A DNA stretch of 64,000 nt from Clostridium massiliamazoniense (lineage in GTDB: Bacteria; Bacillota; Clostridia; Clostridiales; Clostridiaceae), in contig NZ_LN879464.1 in NCBI RefSeq assembly GCF_001403635.1, positions 62,001-126,000 of the forward strand. The letters are read 5' to 3'. The notes beneath the pieces were generated by a model. That model saw nothing but the letters and a program-made list of their open reading frames with translations. It made no database searches and was not told the DNA's origin. The number at the start of each line of letters is the position of its first letter. Position 1 is the first letter of the stretch. Made by a program: the position numbers and the translations under genes. Positions 22,933 to 32,365 of the stretch are shown here, one piece after another.

Positions 22933-25656
22933 GTGGAGTTTAACAGTAAAACGAGTACCCATAAACTAGCAACCAAAAAAGATGCTAAGAAAATTCAAAA
23001 AACTGCAATTCACAAGAAAATGAATGAAGTTATTGGATTTCAAGAATTCTTAGATATAGAGGAGAAAGGAAGAAAAGTAACTGCTGTTTTAAAGTGTAGT
23101 TCAGGTTATTCTATGATAATAAGAGTTTCCTCTTCTGACCCTCACTTACTTTCAGATGATGATTTATTCGCATTTGAAACAACTGCATTATCCTTTACAT
23201 ACGCATTAGACTTCCCCGTTAAGTATAAGAGAAGTAGTAGAAAACAAAATTTTAAAAGATATATAGAATTTATAAATGCAATTTCTAAAAATGTAAAATG
23301 CTCTGAGTATGTAGAAGAATATAAAAATTATCTTATTGATGAATTAAAGATGATGGAAAATCAGACTGGAAGTAATATTAAACTAAATTATATAGTTGTT
23401 TTCTCTAATGATCCTAATGAAGCAGTTGCAAAGAAAGAGTTATTAGATAGAGCAAATTATATAATGAGAAATCTTCAAGATGCTAACTTTAGAACTAGCG
23501 TAGTAGCGAATTTTGATTTATTAGAATATCTATACAGAACATTCCATAAGGAATTAGATATTGATTTAGAAAAATTCATAGAACAAGACGCATTTAGCTT
23601 TGTTACTAAGAAAGTAGATGAATTTGGAAAGCCTTTTAGGGTTACAGATGAATTTCTTAGAAATGCTATGGCATCAATAGAGGGTGAAGCTAAGGCTGAA
23701 TTACAAAAAAGAGAACAGCTAAAAGAACAAAGCCCTAAAGAATACAAAAAATACATAGCAAAACAACGCAAACTTAAAGAACTTGAAGAGAAAAATCACA
23801 AGAAATCCGTTGAAGAATATAATTTAACTCAAACTGGATTTGTTGAGATATTAAAACCAGATGTTTTCGTAGAAGAAGCAGATTATATAAGATTAGGAAG
23901 TAATAGTTACCTAAGATGCTTAGTAGTTAATACATTACCTTCCTCTCTTAATATAACTACCTTAAACAATTTAAATACATTAGAAAACATGGAACTCCAT
24001 GTAGATTTAATCAAATTAAATGATGCTAGAATGAGTAAAACACTTAGGGCAGAATCCAATAAAGTTATATCTAATATATATCTAAAAGAAAAGGAAACTG
24101 GAACTAGGGAACACGCTCAAAGAAAGCTCGTATCAAATATGGAAGCAATTATCGAATCTATAGAAACTAATGCAGATAAATTATTTAGTTGTCAAGTAAT
24201 AGTAGTTCTATATAGTGATGATTTAGCTGACTTAGAAGATAAGACTAAAACTATAAAAGAAAACTTCGCCAATCTAGGTATGGATTTAAGAGTTATGTTC
24301 TATGACCAAAAAATAGGTTTCATGAATACTTTACCAACACCATTTATGAAGTATAAAAGTAACATGAAGAATATAACTGCTGGAGGTGCTAGTTGTCTTT
24401 TACCCTCTGGATGTACCCATCTCAGGCATCCCGAAGGAAGATTTATAGGAAGAAGTTTATTAACTAATTACCCTGTGATTTTGGACCCATTTATATGCCA
24501 AAAGCCACATTTACCCGAAAGTGAAATGTATTCCAACCCTAATGTTTATGTGTGTGGAAAACCAGGTTCGGGGAAATCATCATTTATGAAAACTCAAATT
24601 TCAAGAAGCTCCTTCTTAGGAGATTTATATGTAGTTTTAGACCCCCACAATGAGTATCGAGAAGAAGCAAAAAAACTAGGTGGGAAACATATCTATTTAA
24701 AAAACGGTATAAAAACAGGAATAAATCCGTTAGAGATTAAAAGTATTATTGATGATGAAACAGGAGAAGAAATTGTACCTATTAACGAGAAAGTAGCCAC
24801 AATAACAGCTATGATAAATAACTTCATTGCAACTTATCGTGCTGGAAATGGGCTAAAAGGAATTGAAATATCAACTGTTTCTGAAGCTGTTAAAACAATT
24901 TATGAGAAAAAAGGAATAACCACAAACCCTGAAAGCTTATTTATAACAAAAGATGGTATAAAAATAGATAGGTCTAGACCTACATTAAATGATTTGAGAA
25001 TGGAACTTGAAGCAAGAAAGGGAGAAGTCCCAGAAATCACAGAAATAGCTGAAATGATGAAAATAATCACAGGAGATGGAATGATGAATTTATTCGACTG
25101 TGAAACAGATGAAGCAATAGCTAAGTTGCTAGATACAAGATTTGTTGTTTTCTCTCTTAGAGATTTAGATGATTTAACTAAAACCTATGCAATGACAACA
25201 ATTCTAAACTGGTTATGGGCTATGTTTTCAGCGAAAGAAATGAAAAACATCCAAAAGAATATTGGACTTGACGAAGGTCATAGATTGGCAAAGCATAAAC
25301 AAAGCTTAGAGTTATTAGAGGAATTCGCTCGTTCTGGGCGTAAGTTCTTAATCAGTCTAATAATATCCTCTCAATCAATTCAAGAGTTCTCTTCTACAAT
25401 AGAAGGAAGGGCTATATTAGACTTTTGCAGTTTCAAATATATTTTTAGACAGGATGCAAGACTTTCAAACGAAATTGCTGAATATTTTGGATTATCAGAT
25501 TCAGCTAAGAAGAGTTTACCAAACTTCCAAAAAGGACAATGTATTATTAGTACAGAGCTTGGAAACATAATGGCACAAGTAGATTTATTTGAAAAAGAAA
25601 AAGAATTTGCTACTACATCAGGTAATACTTTAGCTGAAAGTACAGGAGGTAGATAG
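22933..25656 (+). CDS. virB4: VirB4/TraE-type T4SS ATPase (907 aa)
   Basis: VirB4 powers assembly and DNA transfer by the conjugation channel. The start is GTG after AAGGAG. The N-terminal ~450 residues are the VirB4 non-catalytic domain. Walker A VCGKPGSGKSSFM is near residue 540, Walker B IGLDEGHRLA near 775, and the RecA-like motif SLIISSQSIQEF follows. The length is typical of Gram-positive VirB4 (TcpF/TraE-like, ~800-900). The downstream VirB6-like gene starts two bases after the stop, so they are in one operon. Confidence 0.92.
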   Translation: MEFNSKTSTHKLATKKDAKKIQKTAIHKKMNEVIGFQEFLDIEEKGRKVTAVLKCSSGYSMIIRVSSSDPHLLSDDDLFAFETTALSFTYALDFPVKYKRSSRKQNFKRYIEFINAISKNVKCSEYVEEYKNYLIDELKMMENQTGSNIKLNYIVVFSNDPNEAVAKKELLDRANYIMRNLQDANFRTSVVANFDLLEYLYRTFHKELDIDLEKFIEQDAFSFVTKKVDEFGKPFRVTDEFLRNAMASIEGEAKAELQKREQLKEQSPKEYKKYIAKQRKLKELEEKNHKKSVEEYNLTQTGFVEILKPDVFVEEADYIRLGSNSYLRCLVVNTLPSSLNITTLNNLNTLENMELHVDLIKLNDARMSKTLRAESNKVISNIYLKEKETGTREHAQRKLVSNMEAIIESIETNADKLFSCQVIVVLYSDDLADLEDKTKTIKENFANLGMDLRVMFYDQKIGFMNTLPTPFMKYKSNMKNITAGGASCLLPSGCTHLRHPEGRFIGRSLLTNYPVILDPFICQKPHLPESEMYSNPNVYVCGKPGSGKSSFMKTQISRSSFLGDLYVVLDPHNEYREEAKKLGGKHIYLKNGIKTGINPLEIKSIIDDETGEEIVPINEKVATITAMINNFIATYRAGNGLKGIEISTVSEAVKTIYEKKGITTNPESLFITKDGIKIDRSRPTLNDLRMELEARKGEVPEITEIAEMMKIITGDGMMNLFDCETDEAIAKLLDTRFVVFSLRDLDDLTKTYAMTTILNWLWAMFSAKEMKNIQKNIGLDEGHRLAKHKQSLELLEEFARSGRKFLISLIISSQSIQEFSSTIEGRAILDFCSFKYIFRQDARLSNEIAEYFGLSDSAKKSLPNFQKGQCIISTELGNIMAQVDLFEKEKEFATTSGNTLAESTGGR

Positions 25657-25657
25657 C

Positions 25658-28615
25658 ATGAACCAACAATTTCCCCAAATAATATCTATTTTACAATTAA
25701 TCAGTGTAATTGCTATTTTGATTACACTGACAATAATTATTTTTAAATTAATAGTTTATAAGAAAAATTCAGATAAAAGAGAAGTTTTGATTGATGGACT
25801 TTCCAAATATGTAATTGGTGTTCTGATACTTGGTTCTTTAGGTCTTATAGTGAGTTTTCTATATGGATATTTAATGAGCCTTGGTTCAAATACTTTAAAT
25901 TCAAGTGTTGCGAGCACCAATGCAAATATTGCTAAGATGGTATCAAATCCTACTGGAGATACAGGTGGATTTTTAGGATCAATGTTTGGAGCGTTTATTA
26001 AGGCTGTAGCAGATTGTATAAACTCAATCTTTGGTCTTACATCAATAAACAAATTAGTAACACCAGCAACAGCTTCTATTTTCACTCAACAACAATGGAA
26101 TGTATTAGAAGGAATTTATGGTGTGCTAACAATACCAGCAGTAGCTTTATTTGCTGTAATGGTATTTAAAACAGGTATTTCATTTTTAAGAAGTTCATTA
26201 AGCCCTAAAGAGATAACAGCCGCTAAAGATAACATTTTTAGATGGTGCATTGTAATAATTGTACTAGCTGGAGGATTCTTATTATGCCAAATCATAGTTG
26301 CATTTGGTAATACATTATGGGATATATTCAATGAAACTGCTAAAAATGTAATTCCAAACTTAGATTTCTCTAAATTATCAAAGGATAGTAGTGGAACTTT
26401 ATATGGAGGATTTGTTGCATTTTACTTCACATGGATAAATCTTAGAGTAAATGTACTTTTCTATATAAGAGATATAACATTAGCTGTATTTATAGTATTC
26501 ACTCCTATAGCTATTACACTTTGGGGATTAGATAGAAATATTAACGCCTTTTCAATATGGCTTGGAGAGTTATTATCAAATGCCCTTATGGGATTCTTCT
26601 TATCAGTAACATTTACTGTATTTTCAGCTTTATTAGTTTCTTTACCAAAACATAATTCAAGTCAATTCTTATTCTTATTGGTGGGATTACCAATGACATT
26701 AAAAGTTGCAAGTGTTCTTAGAAATTCAGTCCAAGGTTGGATGACTAGAATGAGTGGAATTAATGAGGATGAATTTGCAAGAAGAGCTACTATTGGAGGT
26801 ATGATAGGTGGAGCATTAGGAGTAAGTAGAGATATCCAAAACGCTAAAAGATTAGGTTCTGAGATTAAATCTACAGCTCAAAAACTAGGCAATAAAGTTG
26901 CTAAAGTTCCATCAAAAATTAATGATATACCAGAAAACTTCGCAGCTGCTAAAGCAGGAGTAGATGATATGGGAGCAACTATAAAAGATGGATTCTCTTC
27001 TAAAGCACAAGTTGTATCAGATAGTGGAAAGGTATTTGGTGGATTTTCAGCAAGTAATAAAAATAATAATTTAAATAATGTAGCTTCACAGGCTAGAAAA
27101 GACTTAATAGATAACGCAAGTAAAAATGGACAAACTATTAATCCTAATGGGGTTTCTGGATTAGGTAATGATGGATTAGAAAGTATTAATGGTACAGCAA
27201 CTAAAAATGCTTTCCTTAAAAATCTTGAAGATTCTACTAATGAAAACCCATATTCAAGCCCTAGAGATAATATAGAAGATGCTAAGGACAGAACAATATC
27301 TCAAATTGAAACTGCTATGAAAAACGATCCAGATTATTTAGTAACAATGCCAGACTTTACTCAACAAGCAAAAGATGAAACAGATGAATTTATAGCTAAT
27401 AATCCAGAAGAAGAAGGAAATAGAGACGATATTCAAGATAAAAACTTAAAAGTAGCTCAATCAGAATGGATTCAAGCTAAAGCTGAAAATGAATTTGCGA
27501 ATAAAGTTCTAGGTATAGGAGATGTTAATAGATTTGAGAAAGATTCTAATGGTTTTGAACACTTAGCTAAGACACCAAATCAAAGTAACAATGATGGTTT
27601 AGCTACAGGACTTTCACACGCTGAAAGTAATTCTGATAAACCTAAGCCTACTATGGAAGATAAAAATAGAAGAAGAATGAATAATGCTATTACTAAACTA
27701 GCTTCTCAAAATCAATCTTCTTATGATAACATAGTAAATTCAGCTAATTCTGAAGGACAACAAGTTAGACCAAACTATACAATGACAAAACAATTTGAAA
27801 ATGAAGTTGCTAAACATAATGGAGGATTAGTAAATTATAATCCTCAACCTTCAACAACTGTAAGCCAAGATACAACTCCTATAGATATTTATAGTGGTGG
27901 TTCAAGTTCAACAACTTCAACAGGAAGTGGAATGAACTCTGTAAGTGATACTAGTAGTAGTTCATCAAGTCCTATAAATACTAGTAGTTATGGTGATAGT
28001 TCAAGTTCAACAACTTCATCAATTCCAACAGCTTCTGTAGGAAGTGGAATGAACTCTGTAAGTGATACTAATAGTAGTTCATCAACTCCTATAAACACTA
28101 GCAGTTACGGTGATAGTTCAAGTTCAACAACTTCATCAATCCCAACAACTTCAGCAGGAAGTGGAATAAATTCAGTAAGTGATGCTAATTACAGTAGTAG
28201 TTCATCAGCTCCTATAAGCACTAGCAATTATGGAAGTGGTTCAAGTTCAACAACTTCATCAAGGAGCGGAATAAACTCTGTAAATGATACTAATTATAGT
28301 AGTTCTTCATCAATTCCTACAAGCACTAGCAGTTCAAGTTCAAGAACTTCAGTAGGAAGTGGAGTAAATTCAATAAGTAGTAATAATTCTTATAACAGTA
28401 GTAGTTCTGGAATGACTTCTACAAATACAACTTCAAATAGCCAAAATTCAAATAATGGAACTTTAAAAGCTCCTAGCACAAGAAACTCAAAAATAACAAA
28501 TTCAAATTCTAATCAAGGTGCTTCAACACCTACAACATTTAATAAAAGTGGTTCAAATGGAAAAAAGGTTAACATTGACAAAACTACTTTCACAAATAAA
28601 CCACAAAAGAAATAA
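25658..28615 (+). CDS. VirB6/TrbL-like polytopic membrane protein with Ser-rich repeat tail (985 aa)
   Basis: Residues 1-370 contain about seven transmembrane helices (SVIAILITLTIIIFKLIVY; YVIGVLILGSLGLIVSFLYG; IFRWCIVIIVLAGGFLLCQI and others) typical of VirB6/TrbL channel proteins. From ~430 the protein is hydrophilic. Residues ~745-905 are Ser/Thr/Gly-rich tandem repeats of ~39 residues containing GSGMNSVSDT and SSSTTSSIPT. The last part is basic and Asn/Ser-rich. It directly follows virB4. The long repeat tail is odd for the family and may be exposed or act as a flexible linker. Confidence 0.8.
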   Translation: MNQQFPQIISILQLISVIAILITLTIIIFKLIVYKKNSDKREVLIDGLSKYVIGVLILGSLGLIVSFLYGYLMSLGSNTLNSSVASTNANIAKMVSNPTGDTGGFLGSMFGAFIKAVADCINSIFGLTSINKLVTPATASIFTQQQWNVLEGIYGVLTIPAVALFAVMVFKTGISFLRSSLSPKEITAAKDNIFRWCIVIIVLAGGFLLCQIIVAFGNTLWDIFNETAKNVIPNLDFSKLSKDSSGTLYGGFVAFYFTWINLRVNVLFYIRDITLAVFIVFTPIAITLWGLDRNINAFSIWLGELLSNALMGFFLSVTFTVFSALLVSLPKHNSSQFLFLLVGLPMTLKVASVLRNSVQGWMTRMSGINEDEFARRATIGGMIGGALGVSRDIQNAKRLGSEIKSTAQKLGNKVAKVPSKINDIPENFAAAKAGVDDMGATIKDGFSSKAQVVSDSGKVFGGFSASNKNNNLNNVASQARKDLIDNASKNGQTINPNGVSGLGNDGLESINGTATKNAFLKNLEDSTNENPYSSPRDNIEDAKDRTISQIETAMKNDPDYLVTMPDFTQQAKDETDEFIANNPEEEGNRDDIQDKNLKVAQSEWIQAKAENEFANKVLGIGDVNRFEKDSNGFEHLAKTPNQSNNDGLATGLSHAESNSDKPKPTMEDKNRRRMNNAITKLASQNQSSYDNIVNSANSEGQQVRPNYTMTKQFENEVAKHNGGLVNYNPQPSTTVSQDTTPIDIYSGGSSSTTSTGSGMNSVSDTSSSSSSPINTSSYGDSSSSTTSSIPTASVGSGMNSVSDTNSSSSTPINTSSYGDSSSSTTSSIPTTSAGSGINSVSDANYSSSSSAPISTSNYGSGSSSTTSSRSGINSVNDTNYSSSSSIPTSTSSSSSRTSVGSGVNSISSNNSYNSSSSGMTSTNTTSNSQNSNNGTLKAPSTRNSKITNSNSNQGASTPTTFNKSGSNGKKVNIDKTTFTNKPQKK
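27890..28375 (+). repeat. ~117-bp tandem repeat inside the VirB6-like gene
   Basis: Units begin with GGAAGTGGAAT near 27923, 28040, 28157 and (degenerate) 28263. The period is 117, 117 and then ~106 bp (39, 39, ~35 codons). Each unit encodes a GSGxNSVSDx block, a serine run, TSSYGD-like residues and SSSTTSSIPT. All are in frame, so length variation among plasmids is expected. Confidence 0.8.
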
Positions 28616-28648
28616 CCCCTTAGATTAAAGGAAGGAGGTTAATAATAA

Positions 28649-30583
28649 ATGTTAAAAGATTTTCTAAAAGGTGCTATGAAGGGATTGCTACAAGGTAGCA
28701 AAAGAGAAGGTGAAGAGGGAGCTAGAAGACTTAAAAGTGGATTAAGTGAAGGTATTAAAAATACCGTTAAAGGTTTTCTCAATAAACCAGCTAAAGAAGT
28801 TTTAAAAAAGGGGGGCTTTGCCCTCCTTAGAATTATAATGATTCCTTGGGGAATAATATTTATAATCTTTTTTATATGTACTATCGGTGTAGTTGGGTAC
28901 TTCACAGGAACTCAACAAGAAACTCAATCTATTATTTCAAGCTCACAAGAACAGTTAATAGTGCGAGATGTAAATCAGAATATTGATAAAAATATCCCAC
29001 ATGATTATTTAGGATTAACAGGTGAATGTTTAGCATCACCTCATATAATAGAAAACTATATAAGATTTCTTATCTTAGATAAAAGAGTTAATTTACCTTT
29101 AACTAATAGTGAGATTAATAAACTGGTAGCACAAGCATTAAAAGATTTAAAACCTCAATTTACATTTGAAAATGGACAAGTAACAACAACTACTTATACA
29201 ACTAAAGGTGGAAAAACAACCAAAAGTGTTTCAGTCCAAAATGTAAAATTATTAAAATCAAGTATAAGCGTTTATGGAGATTATACTTATACTTATTCAA
29301 CAGAGCAATATACAAGCAGCTATAACAAAGATGTTAAGGTTGTAACTTCATATCCTGCACTTGCGAATAAAATAATGAATAAAAAAGATGAATATGAATT
29401 ATTAAGTAACCTTCTGACTAAACAAGGTGTATCAAAGGGTGATTTACAAGTTGCTATAGGGGCTATATTATTCTCTAAACAAGGGGATACAAATAGCTGG
29501 GATTGGTTAACAGATGATAAACTACCTGCACCTCCTATTTCTAGTATGGGTGGCTTTGGTGGAGGTCTCCTTGGTGGTTCTGTTGGTGGATTACCACCAC
29601 AAGCACAAGCTTGGGAAACTTATTATCAAGAAGCTCAAAAAGCAACTAGAGTTCCTGATTGGTTATTAGTAGCAGATACTAACGCTGAAAGTTCATTTAA
29701 TCCTAATGCTGTATCTTGCACTGGTGCATATGGATTACTTCAATTTGAAAAATATAACTGGGACTATGATTTAAGTCAAGGTATGGGACAATTTTTAAAT
29801 CATGCTGGTTTCACTGGAAGTCCTCAACAACTATGGAATGAATTCGTGAAAAGTCCTAAAATGCAAATTTTCGTTGGAGGATGGGAATGGAGATGGTATC
29901 TAAATTATTATTTAATCCATTCTGGATTAGTTTCTAATAATAATTATCAGAGTACAGCCAATATGAGTAAAATTGATTGGAACGCACCTGTTGGAAATGC
30001 TCAACTTGCAAAAGCTATAAAGGAAACAGCATTTATTTATAACTGTGGACAAGCTTATTTTGATTGTGGTCATTACAATGCTTATGCCGATAAAGTTTAT
30101 AGACTTGCAATGGAATATAGAAGTAGAACATCAGCTTCTTCTGTTGGAGTTAATGGTATTAGTGGATTACCTGCAAATCAACAAGCTATAATCAAAAAAG
30201 TTATAAGTGTAGCTGAATCTTGCGTAGGAAACTCTACTTATGTTTTAGGTGGGGGAAGAACATTCCAACAAGAGCAAGAGCATATCTTCGATTGTTCAAG
30301 CTTTGTTTGGTATTGCTATGACCAAGCTGGAATTCAACTAGGGCCTCTATCTAGTGTTACAACGTGGACATTAGTTCAAGCATATCCTAGAGTTCCATTA
30401 TCTCAAATGAGACCAGGTGATTTGATTTTCTTCAATGTTGAAGGACCAAACTCTCACGTTGGAATTTACTTAGGTAATGGAAAATTCATTAGTGCTGAAG
30501 ATCCAGCGTTAGGTGTTGGAATTGCAAGTATAAATAGTCCGTACTGGGCGCCAAAAGTTAGCGAAGCAGTTAGACCTTATTAA
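28649..30583 (+). CDS. VirB1-like cell-wall hydrolase: lytic transglycosylase plus NlpC/P60 (644 aa)
   Basis: It cuts peptidoglycan so the conjugation channel can cross the wall. A basic amphipathic N-terminus and one transmembrane helix (~72-92, IIMIPWGIIFIIFFICTIGV) anchor it. A T4SS-type linker domain follows. Residues ~320-480 form a lysozyme-like domain with the catalytic Glu in NAESSFNPNAVS and AYGLLQF. Residues ~515-640 form an NlpC/P60 peptidase with Cys in FDCSSFVWYCYD, and His in SHVGIYLGNG. The bifunctional layout is typical of Gram-positive conjugative elements. A terminator follows at once. Confidence 0.9.
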   Translation: MLKDFLKGAMKGLLQGSKREGEEGARRLKSGLSEGIKNTVKGFLNKPAKEVLKKGGFALLRIIMIPWGIIFIIFFICTIGVVGYFTGTQQETQSIISSSQEQLIVRDVNQNIDKNIPHDYLGLTGECLASPHIIENYIRFLILDKRVNLPLTNSEINKLVAQALKDLKPQFTFENGQVTTTTYTTKGGKTTKSVSVQNVKLLKSSISVYGDYTYTYSTEQYTSSYNKDVKVVTSYPALANKIMNKKDEYELLSNLLTKQGVSKGDLQVAIGAILFSKQGDTNSWDWLTDDKLPAPPISSMGGFGGGLLGGSVGGLPPQAQAWETYYQEAQKATRVPDWLLVADTNAESSFNPNAVSCTGAYGLLQFEKYNWDYDLSQGMGQFLNHAGFTGSPQQLWNEFVKSPKMQIFVGGWEWRWYLNYYLIHSGLVSNNNYQSTANMSKIDWNAPVGNAQLAKAIKETAFIYNCGQAYFDCGHYNAYADKVYRLAMEYRSRTSASSVGVNGISGLPANQQAIIKKVISVAESCVGNSTYVLGGGRTFQQEQEHIFDCSSFVWYCYDQAGIQLGPLSSVTTWTLVQAYPRVPLSQMRPGDLIFFNVEGPNSHVGIYLGNGKFISAEDPALGVGIASINSPYWAPKVSEAVRPY

Positions 30584-30620
30584 AGGAGGGGGAGCGTTAA
30601 ATCGCTTCTCCTTTCTTTAT
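30583..30620 (+). terminator. Terminator after VirB1-like gene
   Basis: AAAGGAGGGGGAGCG and CGCTTCTCCTTT pair with a bulge, followed by CTTTAT. Confidence 0.65.
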
Positions 30621-30656
30621 ATCAATAAAATTAAAGAATGGAATGGAGTGGATGAA

Positions 30657-30965
30657 ATGGGATTAAAAATTATTTTCGGTAAGAAAACAGATGAAGAGAT
30701 AAAAGAAAAGGAAATCTCAAAACTAGAAAGATTACATAATTTAAAAGATTTATCACAGGAGGAAAAAGAAAGTTTCTATTACGCCCAATTAAATTTTAGT
30801 AATAAAACAATAAATAAAAATTTAATTGAGGTAACCAAAAATATGTCAAAAATTATGGCTGATGAAAATAGTTCAAATAGTGATGTGATATTAGCACAGA
30901 ACTTTTTGATAATAGAACTTTTAAATGATATTCGAAACAGTTTGAATAAACTGGAAAAGAAATAA
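30657..30965 (+). CDS. Small helical protein (102 aa, unknown)
   Basis: The start at 30657 has GGAG eight bases upstream. The protein is charged and helical (KTDEEIKEKEISKLERLHNLKDL... LLNDIRNSLNKLEKK), without membrane segments. No family recognised. It sits at the end of the T4SS cluster, separated by a terminator, and may be an accessory conjugation protein. A hairpin at 30977-31013 ends it. Confidence 0.6.
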   Translation: MGLKIIFGKKTDEEIKEKEISKLERLHNLKDLSQEEKESFYYAQLNFSNKTINKNLIEVTKNMSKIMADENSSNSDVILAQNFLIIELLNDIRNSLNKLEKK

Positions 30966-30976
30966 AAGTCATTTGA

Positions 30977-31013
30977 ATAATCTTATTAAGAAAAAACTTA
31001 ATAAGATTATTTA
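30977..31013 (+). terminator. Hairpin with T-rich tail
   Basis: AATAATCTTATTAAG and CTTAATAAGATTATT are perfect 15-bp arms, followed by TAATTT. Confidence 0.65.
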
Positions 31014-31400
31014 ATTTAAGTTTATTAATTAAAAAATATATAAGTTAAAAACAATATATATTTAATTATAAAATTATTATATTAATTAAATAATTAATTC
31101 ATTAATAATTTTAGTATTTAATTTATTAACTATTTTAATATTTGATTAATATAATTAGTATATTTTTTAATTAATAAATTACATTTGATTTTTAATAAAT
31201 TAAAAATAATTTATTTTTATAAAATTATATATTTAATTAATGTACTTTTTAAAAATATAAATAACAAAATAATTTAATAATTTAATTATTAAACAAATTT
31301 AAAATTCAAATTATTAAATAATATATTATTTAAAAAATATATTAAATTACTTTTTTAAAATATTTATTTTTAAAAGAATTAACTTTTTAAAAAGGAAGGA
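31014..31400. other. Second extremely AT-rich gene-free tract
   Basis: About 390 bp contain almost only A and T, with many overlapping TTAATTAA-like palindromes and ATTTAATTAT motifs. There is no reading frame of note. It resembles the tract upstream of parM in composition but lacks its clear direct repeats. It could be an unwinding element, an oriT-flanking region or simply a promoter region for the gene at 31408. Confidence 0.4.
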
Positions 31401-31407
31401 TTTTTAA

Positions 31408-32043
31408 ATGGATAAAAACATCAAAAGACAAATCTCCGAATGGAGCTTAAATGATTATAAGGATGTATACAATAATTCAATTGATTTAATAGACGATACA
31501 ATTGAACAATGCTTTCAAACTATCCATAACTTCATAGACATTAAACAGAAGATAGAAGTTGAAAATAGTATGTTAGATTTCAGAGAAGTTGAAAATGTTG
31601 GAAAAGATTTAATCACTATAGTTGATTATGTTGAAGATGAATTTGTAATCTTTGAAAGCAAAATCTTCCCAATAAATTACTATAAAGTGGAAAGTTTTAG
31701 ATATTACACTTCTGAAAAAAATTTAATAATCAATGCTGTTTCTGAAAAATTAAAAGAAATTAATTTCAAGGAAAAGGGTTTTGTTGTTAATAATTGGGAT
31801 GAGTCACTGCTACTATTTCAATTAAAAAAAATAGGTAAGGTTGCAGATTTTGATAATTATTTTTGCAAACCATTTGTTGATGGTATTAGAAATTCAAGAT
31901 TTATAAAAGATGATTCCAGCAATAATTTAACTATAAGTTACTCCAATTTAAATTCAGAGCAACAACTATTAAGAGCAACTTTAATAAATAAAAAACATAA
32001 AGAAAAATACAAAGAAAAAATATTAGATATAATTTTAAATTAA
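31408..32043 (+). CDS. Unknown acidic protein (211 aa)
   Basis: GGAAGGA precedes the ATG. The protein is soluble, helical and acidic, with tyrosine/asparagine-rich stretches (NYYKVESFRYYTSEKNLI). I recognise no family or motif. It stands alone between an AT-rich tract and a palindromic cluster, upstream of the Replic_Relax-like and coupling-protein genes, so a conjugation-linked role is possible. Confidence 0.6.
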   Translation: MDKNIKRQISEWSLNDYKDVYNNSIDLIDDTIEQCFQTIHNFIDIKQKIEVENSMLDFREVENVGKDLITIVDYVEDEFVIFESKIFPINYYKVESFRYYTSEKNLIINAVSEKLKEINFKEKGFVVNNWDESLLLFQLKKIGKVADFDNYFCKPFVDGIRNSRFIKDDSSNNLTISYSNLNSEQQLLRATLINKKHKEKYKEKILDIILN

Positions 32044-32054
32044 AAAAACTTCCT

Positions 32055-32176
32055 CATAACTTGCATATGCAAGTTATGGAGCAATTTTTGTATTAGATTT
32101 TTAAAAACACCCTCACAACTTGCATATGCAAGTTATGGCTTTTTTTCAATATCACGACTTGCATATACAAGTTATT
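32055..32176. repeat. Three copies of a 24-bp palindrome
   Basis: Copy 1 at 32055-32078 is a perfect 24-bp palindrome with the centre AACTTGCATATGCAAGTT. Copy 2 at 32114-32137 differs in one base of one arm. Copy 3 at 32153-32176 carries a few changes. Copy-to-copy spacing is 59 and 39 bp. The first two are followed by T-rich tracts (TTTTT, TTTTTTT), so they can act as terminators. Three near-identical copies side by side also fit a protein-binding array. Confidence 0.75.
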
Positions 32177-32216
32177 GAAGAAAATCAGTAAAAAAGGTGT
32201 TTTAGAGGGCTAAAAA

Positions 32217-32327
32217 ATGAAAAATGAATTGGACATTGGCGTTGGAATTTTAAAAAGAGTAGAAAGCACTCTTAAAACCGTTAAAAAAAATAGGGAGTTT
32301 CAAGTACAAAAATACGAGAAAAGCTAA
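32217..32327 (+). CDS. Short ORF (36 aa) before Replic_Relax-like gene
   Basis: AGAGGG lies nine bases before the ATG. It encodes MKNELDIGVGILKRVESTLK and sixteen more mainly basic residues. It ends 38 bp before the next gene's start. It could be a small protein or a leader controlling 32366. Evidence is limited to RBS and position. Confidence 0.35.
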   Translation: MKNELDIGVGILKRVESTLKTVKKNREFQVQKYEKS

Positions 32328-32365
32328 ATCTAAAAGCGATAGGTTTTGTAGGAGGGAAATCAAGA

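Noticed and set aside
25756-26331. Minus-strand frames inside the VirB6-like gene
   Set aside because: Shadows of a well-supported plus-strand gene; no RBS or promoter.
27890-28375. Minisatellite or mobile repeat
   Set aside because: The units are multiples of three bases, stay in frame and code for a coherent Ser-rich tail, so they are part of the gene.
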